Source: Lachnospiraceae bacterium
GTDB lineage: Bacteria > Bacillota > Clostridia > Lachnospirales > Lachnospiraceae
Length of the DNA: 64,000 nucleotides
Assembly (NCBI GenBank): GCA_017553505.1
Contig: JAFZLD010000014.1
Coordinates: 1 to 64,000 of the forward strand
Direction of reading: 5' to 3'
Each line of letters starts with the position of its first letter. Within the stretch, counting starts at the first letter, position 1. The notes under the pieces were generated by a model. It was not told the origin of the DNA and ran no database searches. It saw only the letters and a list, made by a program, of their open reading frames with translations. A program made the translations under genes and the position numbers. Of this stretch, positions 7,414 to 15,332 are shown piece after piece.

Positions 7414-7696
7414 ACTTAGACCTCATATCAGAAGCAACATCGTCTGCATCTCTGTACTTGCCTTGAGAAGCGTGCTTTCTGGATGTTTCAAGGCGAGCCA
7501 ACATTTCGTCTGCTTTCATGGGAGTATAAGGGCCGGCAGCCGGCCTTTTAATTTCAAAAGGGAATCCGTTATTGGCAACCGCTTGTGTCAAAAACATGCG
7601 GATTGCTGAAGTTGTATCTGTGCCAAGATCTTTAAATAAGCTGTCGGATTTAGCTTTAAGTTCGTCATCAACACGCAACTGAATAGTACTAGCCAT
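7403..7696 (-). CDS. RelB/DinJ family antitoxin
   Basis: The 97-residue antitoxin has an N-terminal ribbon-helix-helix (MASTIQLRVDDELKAKSDSL, then FKDLGTDTTSAIRMFLTQAV) and a flexible C-terminal toxin-binding part. GFPFEIKRP is the family's typical link between the two. The start at 7696 is behind AGGAGG with an 8-base spacer. Three upstream in-frame codons are excluded. It should repress the promoter at 7727-7755 alone and with the toxin. Confidence 0.85.
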   Translation of the reverse strand: MASTIQLRVDDELKAKSDSLFKDLGTDTTSAIRMFLTQAVANNGFPFEIKRPAAGPYTPMKADEMLARLETSRKHASQGKYRDADDVASDMRSKYGL

Positions 7697-7726
7697 ATCA
7701 TGCACCTCCTATGCTATTGTAATGTT

Positions 7727-7768
7727 ATTATACTGCCATTTCATTTCTTTTGCAATGCATGAGCATTG
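7727..7768 (-). promoter_or_regulatory. relBE promoter and operator-like inverted repeat
   Basis: Minus strand TTGCAA (7750-7755) and TATAAT (7727-7732) are 17 bases apart. CAATGC-ATGA-GCATTG (7753-7768) overlaps the -35 element and could be the RelB operator. Confidence 0.65.
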
Positions 7769-7896
7769 TGTCAGCACAGAATTGATATGTAACCGTATTA
7801 ATCTCCCTCTACTCCCTATCCTCCCACTTATTCACGAACACATCCGCCTCCGGTCAAGCCTAAAAAAAATGTACACTTAAATCACAGTTCTCTTTA

Positions 7897-8151
7897 TTAG
7901 AAATCATCCTCATCCATCATATCCATTTCCTCCAGCTCATCGACGGAGTATCCGCTACCGGATGAATGACGGCCGCCGCCTCTCCGGCCGCCGCGCATCT
8001 TGGCGATGTCCTTGATGATGACAAAAGCAAGAATCACGATACCGAGTGCCCATATCAACACCTTCACACCCACCTCGCCGAACAACGCCTCGACTGAAGG
8101 ACCACAATAACCTATGATGAACAGTGCCGCTATAATCAAAAGAATAAGCAT
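7897..8151 (-). CDS. Small membrane protein with acidic tail
   Basis: The 84-residue product starts MLILLIIAALFIIGYCG and has two membrane spans (about 2-18 and 28-48). A Gly/Arg-rich stretch (RGGRRGGGRHSSGSG) and a very acidic end (DELEEMDMMDEDDF) follow. Its ATG at 8151 has GAGGG 5-6 bases upstream. A longer TTG start at 8187 is unsupported. No family is recognised. The Arg/Gly-rich segment followed by acidic residues is unusual. Confidence 0.6.
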   Translation of the reverse strand: MLILLIIAALFIIGYCGPSVEALFGEVGVKVLIWALGIVILAFVIIKDIAKMRGGRRGGGRHSSGSGYSVDELEEMDMMDEDDF

Positions 8152-8281
8152 CTTCTCCCTCAACTTTCTCGCGGGGTCCAAGGCCAACGGCCCGGTGGCC
8201 CCTTGCTATGGCTATATAGTAACATATGTGGGTGTACGATAATCCGTACTTTGCCCGCCCGAGTCCTCCCTTCGCGGGCAC

Positions 8282-8313
8282 AAAAAATCCCCGCCACCTC
8301 ACAGTGACAGGGA
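8282..8313 (-). terminator. Intrinsic terminator of the glutaredoxin gene
   Basis: Minus-strand hairpin TCCCTGTCAC / GTGGCGGGGA followed by TTTTTT. Confidence 0.75.
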
Positions 8314-8332
8314 CTAAATGCCTATATTAAGG

Positions 8333-8644
8333 CTAGCAGCCTTTCTTGCCGCTCTTGTGGTCTGCGATTGAGCAGGCACCGGGGGTGCCGTACTCGATGA
8401 GGCCGGCGTCGGCAGGGTCGACGGAGACGCGGCCGTCGGGGAAGACGAAGGCCGGGATGCCTATGTCACCGACTTCCTTGCAGTGATCGAAGACCGGCGA
8501 CGTGTCGCGCAGCCTCGTGAACGCAGACATGTTGCGCACATTCTCGCCGATGTTGATATATTCAAATTCATCCTCGCGCCCCTTAATCTGCTCGTGTACA
8601 TAATCGCAGTAGGGACACGTGGGCATTCCATAAATTTTAATCAT
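8333..8644 (-). CDS. Glutaredoxin-like protein
   Basis: This 103-residue thioredoxin-fold protein begins MIKIYGMPTCPYCDYVHEQI, with the CPYC redox pair at about 10-13. A conserved cis-Pro region (IGIPAFVFPDG) lies near residues 61-71. Glutaredoxins of this size reduce disulfides using glutathione or a related thiol. The C-terminus has two extra cysteines (GACSI and KKGC), uncommon for the family and possibly redox-active. GGAGG precedes the ATG. The gene is monocistronic. Confidence 0.85.
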   Translation of the reverse strand: MIKIYGMPTCPYCDYVHEQIKGREDEFEYINIGENVRNMSAFTRLRDTSPVFDHCKEVGDIGIPAFVFPDGRVSVDPADAGLIEYGTPGACSIADHKSGKKGC

Positions 8645-8765
8645 GATGAGTCCTCCTTGTCGTGTTATTTATAATCGTCATTATATTGTGCGCAATCTAT
8701 ATTGTCAAGTCACCGGGCCCAAAGAAACAAAAAGGCAGAATCGGTTTGATTCTGCCCGCTATTAT

Positions 8766-9002
8766 CTAATATTCCTTCTCCACCTTATCCAGTCCATACA
8801 TCCGCATGAACTGCGCCTTGTCCGCTTCGCCTCGGATCAGCATGACTTCGTGGAACTCGCCGGTGTGGCGGTTCTTGAAGCCGGCGACTTGCTCGCCGGT
8901 GCAGATGGAGGCGCGGATTACCGGGCGCTCGATTTCCGGGTCGTACACGTACGACGGCGCGGCGCCCGCCTTTTTCTTTTTCCAAACCTCAAACCACCCC
9001 AT
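8766..9002 (-). CDS. Conserved small protein coupled to proX
   Basis: The 78-residue protein contains PEIERPVIRASICTGEQVAG, then FKNRHTGEFHEVMLIR. This combination is common in small Clostridial proteins that are sometimes annotated as aspartate dehydrogenase. I see no dehydrogenase domain at this size, so that name should not be used. It begins one base after the stop of the upstream ProX-like gene, so the two are translated together. Function is unknown. Confidence 0.65.
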   Translation of the reverse strand: MGWFEVWKKKKAGAAPSYVYDPEIERPVIRASICTGEQVAGFKNRHTGEFHEVMLIRGEADKAQFMRMYGLDKVEKEY

Positions 9003-9003
9003 A

Positions 9004-9555
9004 TCAATCTTCCCCCACCAGCTTAACCTTCACATAATCATGCCCCGTCGCCGGCAGGAACTTATTAAGCACATCCGCCGTCTTCATCCTGAGGCTCGAC
9101 GTATTCACGCACGGATGGCACCCGACATCCTCGGCCGCCAGCACATCCTCATCAATCAGGAGCCGCACCGCCCGGTCCTTATCATTCATAAGCCCCATCA
9201 CGCTCACCGCCCCCGGCTCGATATCCAGGTACTTAACCATATCCTCCGCCTCAGCAAAAGAAAGCCGCGCCGAATTAATCTGTGCCGACAACTCCTTGGT
9301 CTTAAACTTCTTATCCCCCGGCATCATCAGCAGATAAAACTGCGTTTTCTGCCTGTTGCACAAGAACAGATTCTTGCAAATAATAACCCCGAGCACCGCA
9401 TCAATCCGCTCGCACACCTCCATCGTGCCCGCCGCCTCATGATCCGTCCTCATATACTCAATTCCCAGCCCATCCAGGAAATCATACGTCCGCATCTCGC
9501 GGGGCAGCCTTCCCTCGGCCTCGGAGGGGGTGGGGCGGCCTTTAAGTAGTTGCAT
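9004..9555 (-). CDS. Prolyl-tRNA editing protein, ProX/YbaK family
   Basis: The 183-residue protein is of the ProX (PrdX) type, which hydrolyses Ala-tRNA(Pro) made by mischarging. Visible family features are YMRTDHEAAGTMEVCERID near the N-terminus and CKNLFLCNRQKTQFYLLMMP. Near the end are GAVSVMGLMNDKDRAVRLL and a late CHPCVNTSSLRM. The ATG at 9555 has GGAG about 12 bases upstream, rather far. A start a few codons later (MRTYDFL, residue 21) is equally long relative to homologues. Residues before it (KGRPTPSEAEGRLP) look like non-conserved extension. Confidence 0.85.
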   Translation of the reverse strand: MQLLKGRPTPSEAEGRLPREMRTYDFLDGLGIEYMRTDHEAAGTMEVCERIDAVLGVIICKNLFLCNRQKTQFYLLMMPGDKKFKTKELSAQINSARLSFAEAEDMVKYLDIEPGAVSVMGLMNDKDRAVRLLIDEDVLAAEDVGCHPCVNTSSLRMKTADVLNKFLPATGHDYVKVKLVGED

Positions 9556-9599
9556 TGTGTTCTTTATCTCCTCGGTAATTTCATATTAAACTCAGTTCA

Positions 9600-10694
9600 T
9601 CACAGCAAAAGAACATTTCCGTTCCATTCTTCATGATTAACCGGCTTATCCTCTAAAACAAAGCTTTTCTCATCCGAACCTTTTATAACAGTATATTTTA
9701 TCTTCTTATCTTGCAATTCTACCTTTAGTTCGCATCCGCTATTCAGGTCTATGTCTTGCTTCTTGCAATCTGCTGCTATTCCCCGAAGCACTTTATTTTT
9801 CTTGCTTTTTAGGCCACTACAAATTTTAACTTTATCCTTTTCTAAGTAAACATCGTCCTCACTTTGTGCATCAACCAAAGGTTCTTTCAAATTAGTTATC
9901 GGTATCAAGTAGAACTCTTCGCAATCGGAAATATACATATTGTCTCCGGCTACAAAGCTGTTTCCCTCCAACTCAAACAAATATACAACCTTGCGCTCGT
10001 AGAAACTCTTTAAATGAGCAATTTCTCCGGTATATTCATTTACGGAAGCACAGACAGTCCAAGTGCAAAAGAAACCTTGAAGACCCGAAACAATTATTCC
10101 TGTAATCAAATACATTTTTATTGGCATTACAAAGCCAAAAATTATATTTACTTCAACCAACAGTAAAGCCACAAATAACATAAAGCCAATCTCAAAGTAT
10201 CTATACCACTTTCTGACTTTATAATATTTAGTTCTTCCCTTTTCTCTTTTTTGAACCCCGGCGGTATAAATCAAGCTCGCTATTAAAGCCACTAAAATGA
10301 TGACTGCAATAACGCATTTAGCTATAAAATCATAATCAATTGATTCGTTAGCATTCTGCCCATTTTGCACCGTTTGCGCTACCATATCGTTATCGCTTAC
10401 GCTAGCATCTGTTTGTGCTGTAATACCACTTTTCGCACTCTCCTGTTGCTTAAGCATTTGCGCTGAAATGTTAAAAGTATTAGTCATAAATCCCAAAGCA
10501 TAACAAACAATGACAAAACACAAGAAAACCGCAATCGTGCGAAAAACTTTATGTCGCTCCCTTTCTCCATGCGACATAAGTGTTATAGAAATTCGTGTTT
10601 GGCTGAGAAATACCCCTATGCCTATTGTGGCACTAATAGTTGCCGCAATAAATGACAATATCTTAGTCACGTTAACAATACTGTTTAAATCCAT
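9600..10694 (-). CDS. Membrane protein with C-terminal soluble domain, unknown function
   Basis: The 364-residue protein has hydrophobic segments near 10-30, 49-71, 119-145 and 167-215 (two spans). A Ser/Asn/Gln-rich loop lies between spans 2 and 3, and a beta-rich soluble domain occupies roughly 230-364. Start is supported by GGAGGG 4-5 bases upstream. No family is recognised. Its composition is more AT-rich than the genes on both sides, and its only partner is the membrane gene 24 bases upstream. That suggests a horizontally acquired two-gene unit. Confidence 0.6.
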   Translation of the reverse strand: MDLNSIVNVTKILSFIAATISATIGIGVFLSQTRISITLMSHGERERHKVFRTIAVFLCFVIVCYALGFMTNTFNISAQMLKQQESAKSGITAQTDASVSDNDMVAQTVQNGQNANESIDYDFIAKCVIAVIILVALIASLIYTAGVQKREKGRTKYYKVRKWYRYFEIGFMLFVALLLVEVNIIFGFVMPIKMYLITGIIVSGLQGFFCTWTVCASVNEYTGEIAHLKSFYERKVVYLFELEGNSFVAGDNMYISDCEEFYLIPITNLKEPLVDAQSEDDVYLEKDKVKICSGLKSKKNKVLRGIAADCKKQDIDLNSGCELKVELQDKKIKYTVIKGSDEKSFVLEDKPVNHEEWNGNVLLL

Positions 10695-10718
10695 ACATAC
10701 CCTCCCAATGTAAAATCA

Positions 10719-11168
10719 TCAATTATTTTTTTCTAACCTTATTCTAAAATGCCTATACGCCAGCCACGACACCACGCTATCAAAAGCATTTCCGCCACCA
10801 AACATCAACGCAATTCCAATCAATGTTGGCGTCCATGCACCTGTCAGATACAGCACGAAAAATAATCCATAATAAATACTGTTAGTCACTACAGACTCAA
10901 ACAGCATGTCCTCTTTAATAAATCCGCTTCTATCTTCTTTATTTGCACAGGGTAACCATTCACAGATGCTATCGCTTTCCAAATTAAACCTTCGAGCCTT
11001 AATGCATCCATTACAACGCTCTGAATCAACTGTTAACTCTTTTTTCCGACATTCTATTATGTCTATATCCATCCCGCTAGGCCAAGACTTCTTAATAGTT
11101 TTCAGCAATTCTTGTAGTTTACGAAATAGTAATTGCTCCGTTTGCGTTTGGTAGTTTGTAAATATCAT
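10719..11168 (-). CDS. Membrane protein, first gene of the unknown two-gene unit
   Basis: The 149-residue protein has a soluble N-terminal half with four cysteines (IIECRKKE, ERCNGCIKAR, SICEWLPCANK). Two C-terminal spans follow (about 96-112 and 114-135, with a glycine-rich ALMFGGGNAFD). The CNGC pair plus the later cysteines could bind a metal. No family is recognised. The ribosome site is weak (GTGAGTAAG) and the upstream region is AT-rich. It is transcribed with the next membrane gene. Confidence 0.55.
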   Translation of the reverse strand: MIFTNYQTQTEQLLFRKLQELLKTIKKSWPSGMDIDIIECRKKELTVDSERCNGCIKARRFNLESDSICEWLPCANKEDRSGFIKEDMLFESVVTNSIYYGLFFVLYLTGAWTPTLIGIALMFGGGNAFDSVVSWLAYRHFRIRLEKNN

Positions 11169-11423
11169 GCTTACTCACGTAATATCAGTATACGCCTCTC
11201 TCTAAGACAAAGTCTATTAAAATCATTTTTCTAACAAGACCACCTTCAATCATTCTGGCTAGTCTTATTACCGTTTCGATGTAAACGCCTATTTCCAATA
11301 CTCTCTAGAAAAGATTTGCTTCTTATTTTATAAAAAAATGAAGTGTCAAATTTCCTTCTGATACCTCTATGTAGTTAACACCATAATATAGTTCCCCAAT
11401 TGTATATTCAAATTGAAGCATAA

Positions 11424-11459
11424 CAAAATAGCCACACGGCTTTATTCCCGTGTGGCTAT
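11424..11459 (-). terminator. Intrinsic terminator of the Xre gene
   Basis: A 12-bp stem (ATAGCCACACGG / CCGTGTGGCTAT, one bulge) is followed on the minus strand by TTTTGTT. It is the only feature I see in the 309-base gap 11169-11477. Confidence 0.65.
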
Positions 11460-11477
11460 CCATAATAAAACAACATA

Positions 11478-11762
11478 TCAATCACATATAAGCTTAAGCA
11501 AACATAAAAGAATTTTCTCATAACTGTTATACTTCTTAGCTCTCTTGTTAAATGTTTCAACTATTTTTTCATCAACACCTAGTACAGTTAAATACTCGCT
11601 ATATAGTTTATCTGATGGCTGCCTTTCTCCTTTTTCAATTGCATGAATGTAACTTTGTGAAACATTCAATTCATCAGCCAAACTCTTTACCGAATACCCC
11701 CGTGCAATTCTCAACAATTTCAAAACATTGTCATTCGAATCAATACTACATATATTATTCAT
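11478..11762 (-). CDS. Xre-family helix-turn-helix protein
   Basis: The 94-residue product has a clear HTH at about 15-60 (LLRIARGYSVKSLADELNVS, then QSYIHAIEKGERQPSDKL). A C-terminal helix (EKILLCLLKLICD) follows. The start at 11762 has GTAGG 7 bases upstream. A GTG three codons earlier overlaps it. It stands alone 0.3 kb downstream of the cationic-peptide gene and could regulate it. Both are AT-rich and on the same strand, but no binding site evidence links them. Confidence 0.7.
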   Translation of the reverse strand: MNNICSIDSNDNVLKLLRIARGYSVKSLADELNVSQSYIHAIEKGERQPSDKLYSEYLTVLGVDEKIVETFNKRAKKYNSYEKILLCLLKLICD

Positions 11763-12008
11763 ATTTTTCACCTACTTCTGCTACTTTTCAATCGCCGCCA
11801 ATAACCGCCTTTTAACAAGTTGCAGTAGATCAAATAGAAGCCCTTACAAAAACATAAATATGCTAAGCTTCATTTTATGCGACTTTGTGGGATTTCTTTC
11901 AGTTTCCTAATAGACATAACAATCTGTACACCTCCTTCTATACTATATAAAGAATAACGTAACAATCGCGGTATAATCTATGATTTCACTTGCTATGCAA
12001 TGCCATTT

Positions 12009-12042
12009 TGTACAGCACTCTTGAAATCAAGAGTGCTGTACA
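12009..12042. repeat. Perfect 14-bp inverted repeat after the cationic-peptide gene
   Basis: TGTACAGCACTCTT - 6 nt - AAGAGTGCTGTACA, starting 8 bases beyond the stop codon. There is no U-tract on either strand, so it is not a standard intrinsic terminator. It may be an RNA-stabilising hairpin or a protein-binding site. Confidence 0.7.
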
Positions 12043-12050
12043 TCGTTAGC

Positions 12051-12260
12051 TTACTTTTCCAAAAGAAATTCAATCAACTTCGTCAATCCGATTTTGAAGA
12101 GCGTCTCCACGATCAAAACTACAAGCCATGAGAGGAACTTTATAAGAGTTCTTATGCTAGGCTTTCCTTTCAAATCGAGATAGCACTTTGTTACCTTAAC
12201 CCAATTTGAAGCCAATTTTACTTTCGTTTTAGAAAGTGCCGTTGCAAGTTGCTTTTTCAT
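12051..12260 (-). CDS. Small cationic membrane peptide
   Basis: The 69-residue peptide has a strongly basic N-terminal half (MKKQLATALSKTKVKLASNW then VKVTKCYLDLKGKPS). A hydrophobic C-terminal half (LIKFLSWLVVLIVETLFKIG, then LTKLIEFLLEK) looks amphipathic and could span the membrane once. It resembles a bacteriocin-like or toxin-like peptide only in overall character, and no family is recognised. The ATG at 12260 has AAGGCGG 5-8 bases upstream. An upstream in-frame ATG at 12383 would place the start inside the promoter. It is controlled by a strong promoter with three upstream 22-bp repeats and followed by a perfect inverted repeat. Confidence 0.6.
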   Translation of the reverse strand: MKKQLATALSKTKVKLASNWVKVTKCYLDLKGKPSIRTLIKFLSWLVVLIVETLFKIGLTKLIEFLLEK

Positions 12261-12314
12261 AATTACCGCCTTTCTAGCGGCGACTGAAAAATATTCACTT
12301 GTCAAAGAGCATTT

Positions 12315-12358
12315 TGTTGTTACAACACAAAAATACCATAGGTTCGCGCATTTGTCAA
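12315..12358 (-). promoter_or_regulatory. Promoter of the cationic-peptide gene with a start-site dyad
   Basis: Minus strand TTGACA (12353-12358), 17 bases, TATTTT (12330-12335). At the expected start site lies the dyad TGTTGT-T-ACAACA (12315-12327). Its GTTGT/ACAAC half-sites match the arms of the upstream 22-bp repeats. Confidence 0.7.
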
Positions 12359-12366
12359 GCTTTCTT

Positions 12367-12425
12367 GTTGTTTTTTTCAACATACTTTGTTGTTTTTTTC
12401 AACAAGCGCTGTTGTTTTTTTCAAC
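12367..12425 (-). repeat. Three tandem 22-bp repeats upstream of a promoter
   Basis: GTTG-TTTTTTT-CAAC occurs at 12367-12381, 12389-12403 and 12411-12425, start-to-start exactly 22 bp, i.e. two helical turns. Each unit is itself a short dyad. The array begins 9 bases upstream of the -35 box, an ideal place for cooperative activator or repressor binding. It explains most of the 379-base gap 12261-12639. Confidence 0.8.
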
Positions 12426-12639
12426 AAGCGCTCACAAAATTCCTCCTCACATTTAAATTGACACATGATGAATAGAAAATGGGAATAATATATTAGCCTT
12501 TATTTATTCTTATATACAACGAGTTTGATTATCTCCTTATGCCCTCCAGATATCAACAAGTATGCATCCTATGTTTTTTTCCCTCCCCATCCCCCATAAT
12601 ACCCCTATAACCACTCACACCACAGAAAGGACACCAGCC

Positions 12640-13128
12640 ATGGGCGGAAATGGAGCCGGACTTAAAATCATTGAAGAAGAAATGTCTCGCGGGGATTATC
12701 ATTCGCTGCGGCTTATTTGCGCGTGGGGAGCGTACATATGTGGGACACTTACATACCTAGGACTGAAACATATGGAGGGCCCCGGCAACCCGATAACAGC
12801 TACCGTGAACGACCTTAAAGCGGGCGTAGTCCGGGGGCAGGTGGTGACAGCGGGGCTTGCGGTGATTTTTCTTTTGCTGTGGGGGATTCTGATTGGAAAA
12901 TCGAAGAACCTGCTTGAGGAGATAGAGGACAACTGCCATATGTCCATATTCGCAGGTGTAGTCGCGGCTATCGTGTTAGGCGTGTGCACCTATGCCGTAT
13001 ATTCGACGCCTAAGTACGCGGGTAGCAGGCCGGCTATTTTGGTCTTGGACTTCCTCGGGGGAAGTTCGTTGGTGATTGGGGTGGTTGGATTGATTGCAGT
13101 GAAGCTCCGGAGACGGAGGAAGAAATAG
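12640..13128 (+). CDS. Four-span membrane protein, unknown function
   Basis: The 162-residue protein has an N-terminal acidic stretch (MGGNGAGLKIIEEEMSRGD) and hydrophobic segments near 24-40, 69-86, 102-121 and 135-153. It ends in a basic tail (KLRRRRKK). The ATG at 12640 follows AAGGA with suitable spacing. An ATG at 12562 lacks a ribosome site. No family is recognised. It is convergent with the MATE gene and shares a terminator with it. Confidence 0.6.
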   Translation: MGGNGAGLKIIEEEMSRGDYHSLRLICAWGAYICGTLTYLGLKHMEGPGNPITATVNDLKAGVVRGQVVTAGLAVIFLLLWGILIGKSKNLLEEIEDNCHMSIFAGVVAAIVLGVCTYAVYSTPKYAGSRPAILVLDFLGGSSLVIGVVGLIAVKLRRRRKK

Positions 13129-13144
13129 AGTAACAAGCATAACA

Positions 13145-13172
13145 AAAAAGAGTCCTTGCGGGCTCTTTTTTT
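13145..13172. terminator. Bidirectional terminator
   Basis: AAAAAAGAGTCC-TTGC-GGGCTCTTTTTTT between two convergent genes. Confidence 0.85.
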
Positions 13173-13192
13173 GACTATATAATCTGCCGGCG

Positions 13193-14518
13193 CTACTGCA
13201 CTCGGTTGCTCCGCCTATAGAACGCAACCGACAATCCCGCGGCCACGGCCCATCCTATGGGCCAAGCGCACCATATGCCGGTGGAGCCAAGCGATGTTGC
13301 GGAGAGTACTGCTGCCAGGATTACCCTGAGGATAAGGTCGGTGAATGTCGCAATCATGAACTTGCCCATCAGGCTCCTGCCCCGTAGTACGCCATCCGCG
13401 ATAAGCTTCGCTGACACGACAAAATAAAACGGTGCGATTATCCTAAGCAGCATAAGCCCCGATTCCACGGCTTCCGCCGACGGTTCTTTCATGAACAGCA
13501 TGAGAAGGTTCCGTCCGAACACGAAGTACAGCGCCGAAAGCGGCACGCACAGCATCCACACGAGCTTCAGTCCCGCGCGGAATCCCTTCGAGATTCTGTC
13601 GTACTTGCCGGCGCCCAGGTTCTGGGCCGCATAATTGGACACACCGTTGCCAAGCGTGGTGAAAGACGTAATTACGAGGTTATTAAGCTTAATGCCTGCT
13701 GAGTATCCCGCCATAACGCCGGGCCCGAAGCCGTTAATAATTCCCTGTATAACAATGTTTCCCACCGAAATAAAGCTCTGCTGCAAGGTGCTGGGTATAG
13801 CAATCTTGGCAATCTTCGCGAGGATGTTCCACGAGAATACCGGCGCCTTCTCAGCCGTCTCGACCCTGTGTAGCCGTCTCAACACGAACAGCACCGCCAG
13901 CGCGCAGCTCACTCCCTGGCATATAAACGTCGCCCAAGCCACGCCCGCGACCCCCATATGAAATCCGGCCACGAACCATATATCCATCAGAATATTCGAG
14001 CATGACGATGCCGCGAGGAACACAAACGGAGTCCTCGAATCTCCCATCGCCGAGAATATACCTGTGGAAATATTGTAAAAGAATACGAAAGGCAATCCAA
14101 AAATATAAATATCCAGATACAGCTTAGAATCCGCAAACACCGCCTCCGGCGTCTTAATAAGCCGTAGCAGCTCTCCGCACAGTCCCGCCCCCGCAATCAT
14201 CAGCGCCAGGCACAGCACTCCGCTCGAAATCATCGCAGTCGACACCGCTGTCTTCACATCTTTGTACTGCTTCCCTCCGAAGTACGTCGACACCACCACT
14301 GAGCACCCTATATTGCACTCGAAAGCAAAAGCAATAAATATAAGCGTTATCTCATAACTATTCCCCACGGCAGCCAGCGCGTTCTCACCGATAAACCTTC
14401 CCGCCACCAGACTGTCCGCGATATTATACAACTGCTGAAAAATAATACTTCCAAAAAGAGGGAGGCAAAACCTCCACAATACCTTCCGGGGTTCTCCCTC
14501 CGTTAGATCTCTGTTCAT
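13193..14518 (-). CDS. MATE family efflux transporter
   Basis: The 441-residue protein has about 12 hydrophobic segments and the duplicated MATE pattern. The N-terminal PLFGSIIFQQLYNIADSLVA is the hallmark of the DinF/NorM-like branch, and a matching PSTLQQSFISVGNIVIQGII starts the second half. Such proteins export cationic compounds or drugs using Na+ or H+ gradients. Substrate is not inferable. GGAG is 7-8 bases before the ATG. It is monocistronic. A second MATE gene lies at 48.7-50.1 kb. Confidence 0.9.
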   Translation of the reverse strand: MNRDLTEGEPRKVLWRFCLPLFGSIIFQQLYNIADSLVAGRFIGENALAAVGNSYEITLIFIAFAFECNIGCSVVVSTYFGGKQYKDVKTAVSTAMISSGVLCLALMIAGAGLCGELLRLIKTPEAVFADSKLYLDIYIFGLPFVFFYNISTGIFSAMGDSRTPFVFLAASSCSNILMDIWFVAGFHMGVAGVAWATFICQGVSCALAVLFVLRRLHRVETAEKAPVFSWNILAKIAKIAIPSTLQQSFISVGNIVIQGIINGFGPGVMAGYSAGIKLNNLVITSFTTLGNGVSNYAAQNLGAGKYDRISKGFRAGLKLVWMLCVPLSALYFVFGRNLLMLFMKEPSAEAVESGLMLLRIIAPFYFVVSAKLIADGVLRGRSLMGKFMIATFTDLILRVILAAVLSATSLGSTGIWCAWPIGWAVAAGLSVAFYRRSNRVQ

Positions 14519-14609
14519 TTAATCATCTCCTGTCATTTATACATCGATGATTATAATGCTTGTGGGGTGGGCGTGCAAAGAGTATTTCTTTGGTCTTTCT
14601 TTGGCATAT

Positions 14610-14641
14610 AAAAAGGAGCCCGGCATGAAGCCGAGCTCCTT
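14610..14641 (-). terminator. Intrinsic terminator of the fic operon
   Basis: Minus-strand stem AAGGAGCTCGGC / GCCGGGCTCCTT followed by TTTTATATG, 8 bases after the stop. It closely resembles the terminator at 3509-3539. Confidence 0.8.
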
Positions 14642-14648
14642 GATATTT

Positions 14649-15332
14649 CTAATTATTTCCAAACAATCTCTTTTCCAGTTCAAAATCTGCATCGTCTTCA
14701 GATAAAATCAATAATTTCGATGTTAGTTTTTCTTGTAAGCCTACATACTCGCCTTTAGGGATACAGCATTTTTTAAAAATGGCTTCCAGCCAAGAATTGT
14801 CTCCACTATCAAATGACAAAACACTAGCGCTGAGCATTTCGCTGTGAACAGTCCTTGTTAAATCAAGTATATAGCCACATTTGAGGCAAAGCTCTCTTGT
14901 AAATTCTCGCTGGCTTCGGCCGTTGCCTTCACGAAATGGATGAAGCGCATTTAAATCGCCATAATGCTTAGCCAAGGTCTTCACAAAGGCCGTCTTGTCT
15001 TTTCTCGCCTCATAGCAAGAGCTGTAAAAATCAGAAAACACCGTAACAGCATAATCTTCAATGAACTGAGCTCTGCAGAAAAGGTTTCCTTTGCTTATAT
15101 CTATATCACGAACTTTACCGGCCCAAGAATAAATGTCTTGAAAAATAAATCTATGAATATCTTTCAAGTGCTTAAAGTTAAATTTACCCCTTATAGGATG
15201 TAACTGGAGATACGCAAGGTTGCCACCCGTAGAAAGTGCTTCCAGTACTGCGAGTTCTTTGGCATCATGGCAATCAAACTCATTAATCAGAACATCTTCG
15301 CCGGGATATTTGTAGTGGTCAATGCTTTCCAT
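14649..15332 (-). CDS. Fic/Doc family AMP-transferase (toxin)
   Basis: The 227-residue protein carries the full Fic motif HPFREGNGR at 131-139, with catalytic His131 and the anion-hole glycines. It also has the family's SWAGKVRDIDISKGNLFC segment at 69-86. Fic proteins transfer AMP or related groups to target proteins such as gyrase or EF-Tu. I see no internal inhibitory [ST]xxxE[GN] motif in it. That motif sits in the overlapping upstream gene, the class I layout. The 14-base overlap implies coupled translation. The module looks intact. Confidence 0.88.
   Translation of the reverse strand: MESIDHYKYPGEDVLINEFDCHDAKELAVLEALSTGGNLAYLQLHPIRGKFNFKHLKDIHRFIFQDIYSWAGKVRDIDISKGNLFCRAQFIEDYAVTVFSDFYSSCYEARKDKTAFVKTLAKHYGDLNALHPFREGNGRSQREFTRELCLKCGYILDLTRTVHSEMLSASVLSFDSGDNSWLEAIFKKCCIPKGEYVGLQEKLTSKLLILSEDDADFELEKRLFGNN

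Noticed and set aside
8766-9002. Aspartate dehydrogenase
   Set aside because: At 78 residues there is no nucleotide-binding fold; the name is a propagated misannotation.
12009-12042. Standard intrinsic terminator after the cationic-peptide gene
   Set aside because: Perfect stem but no U-tract on the minus strand.
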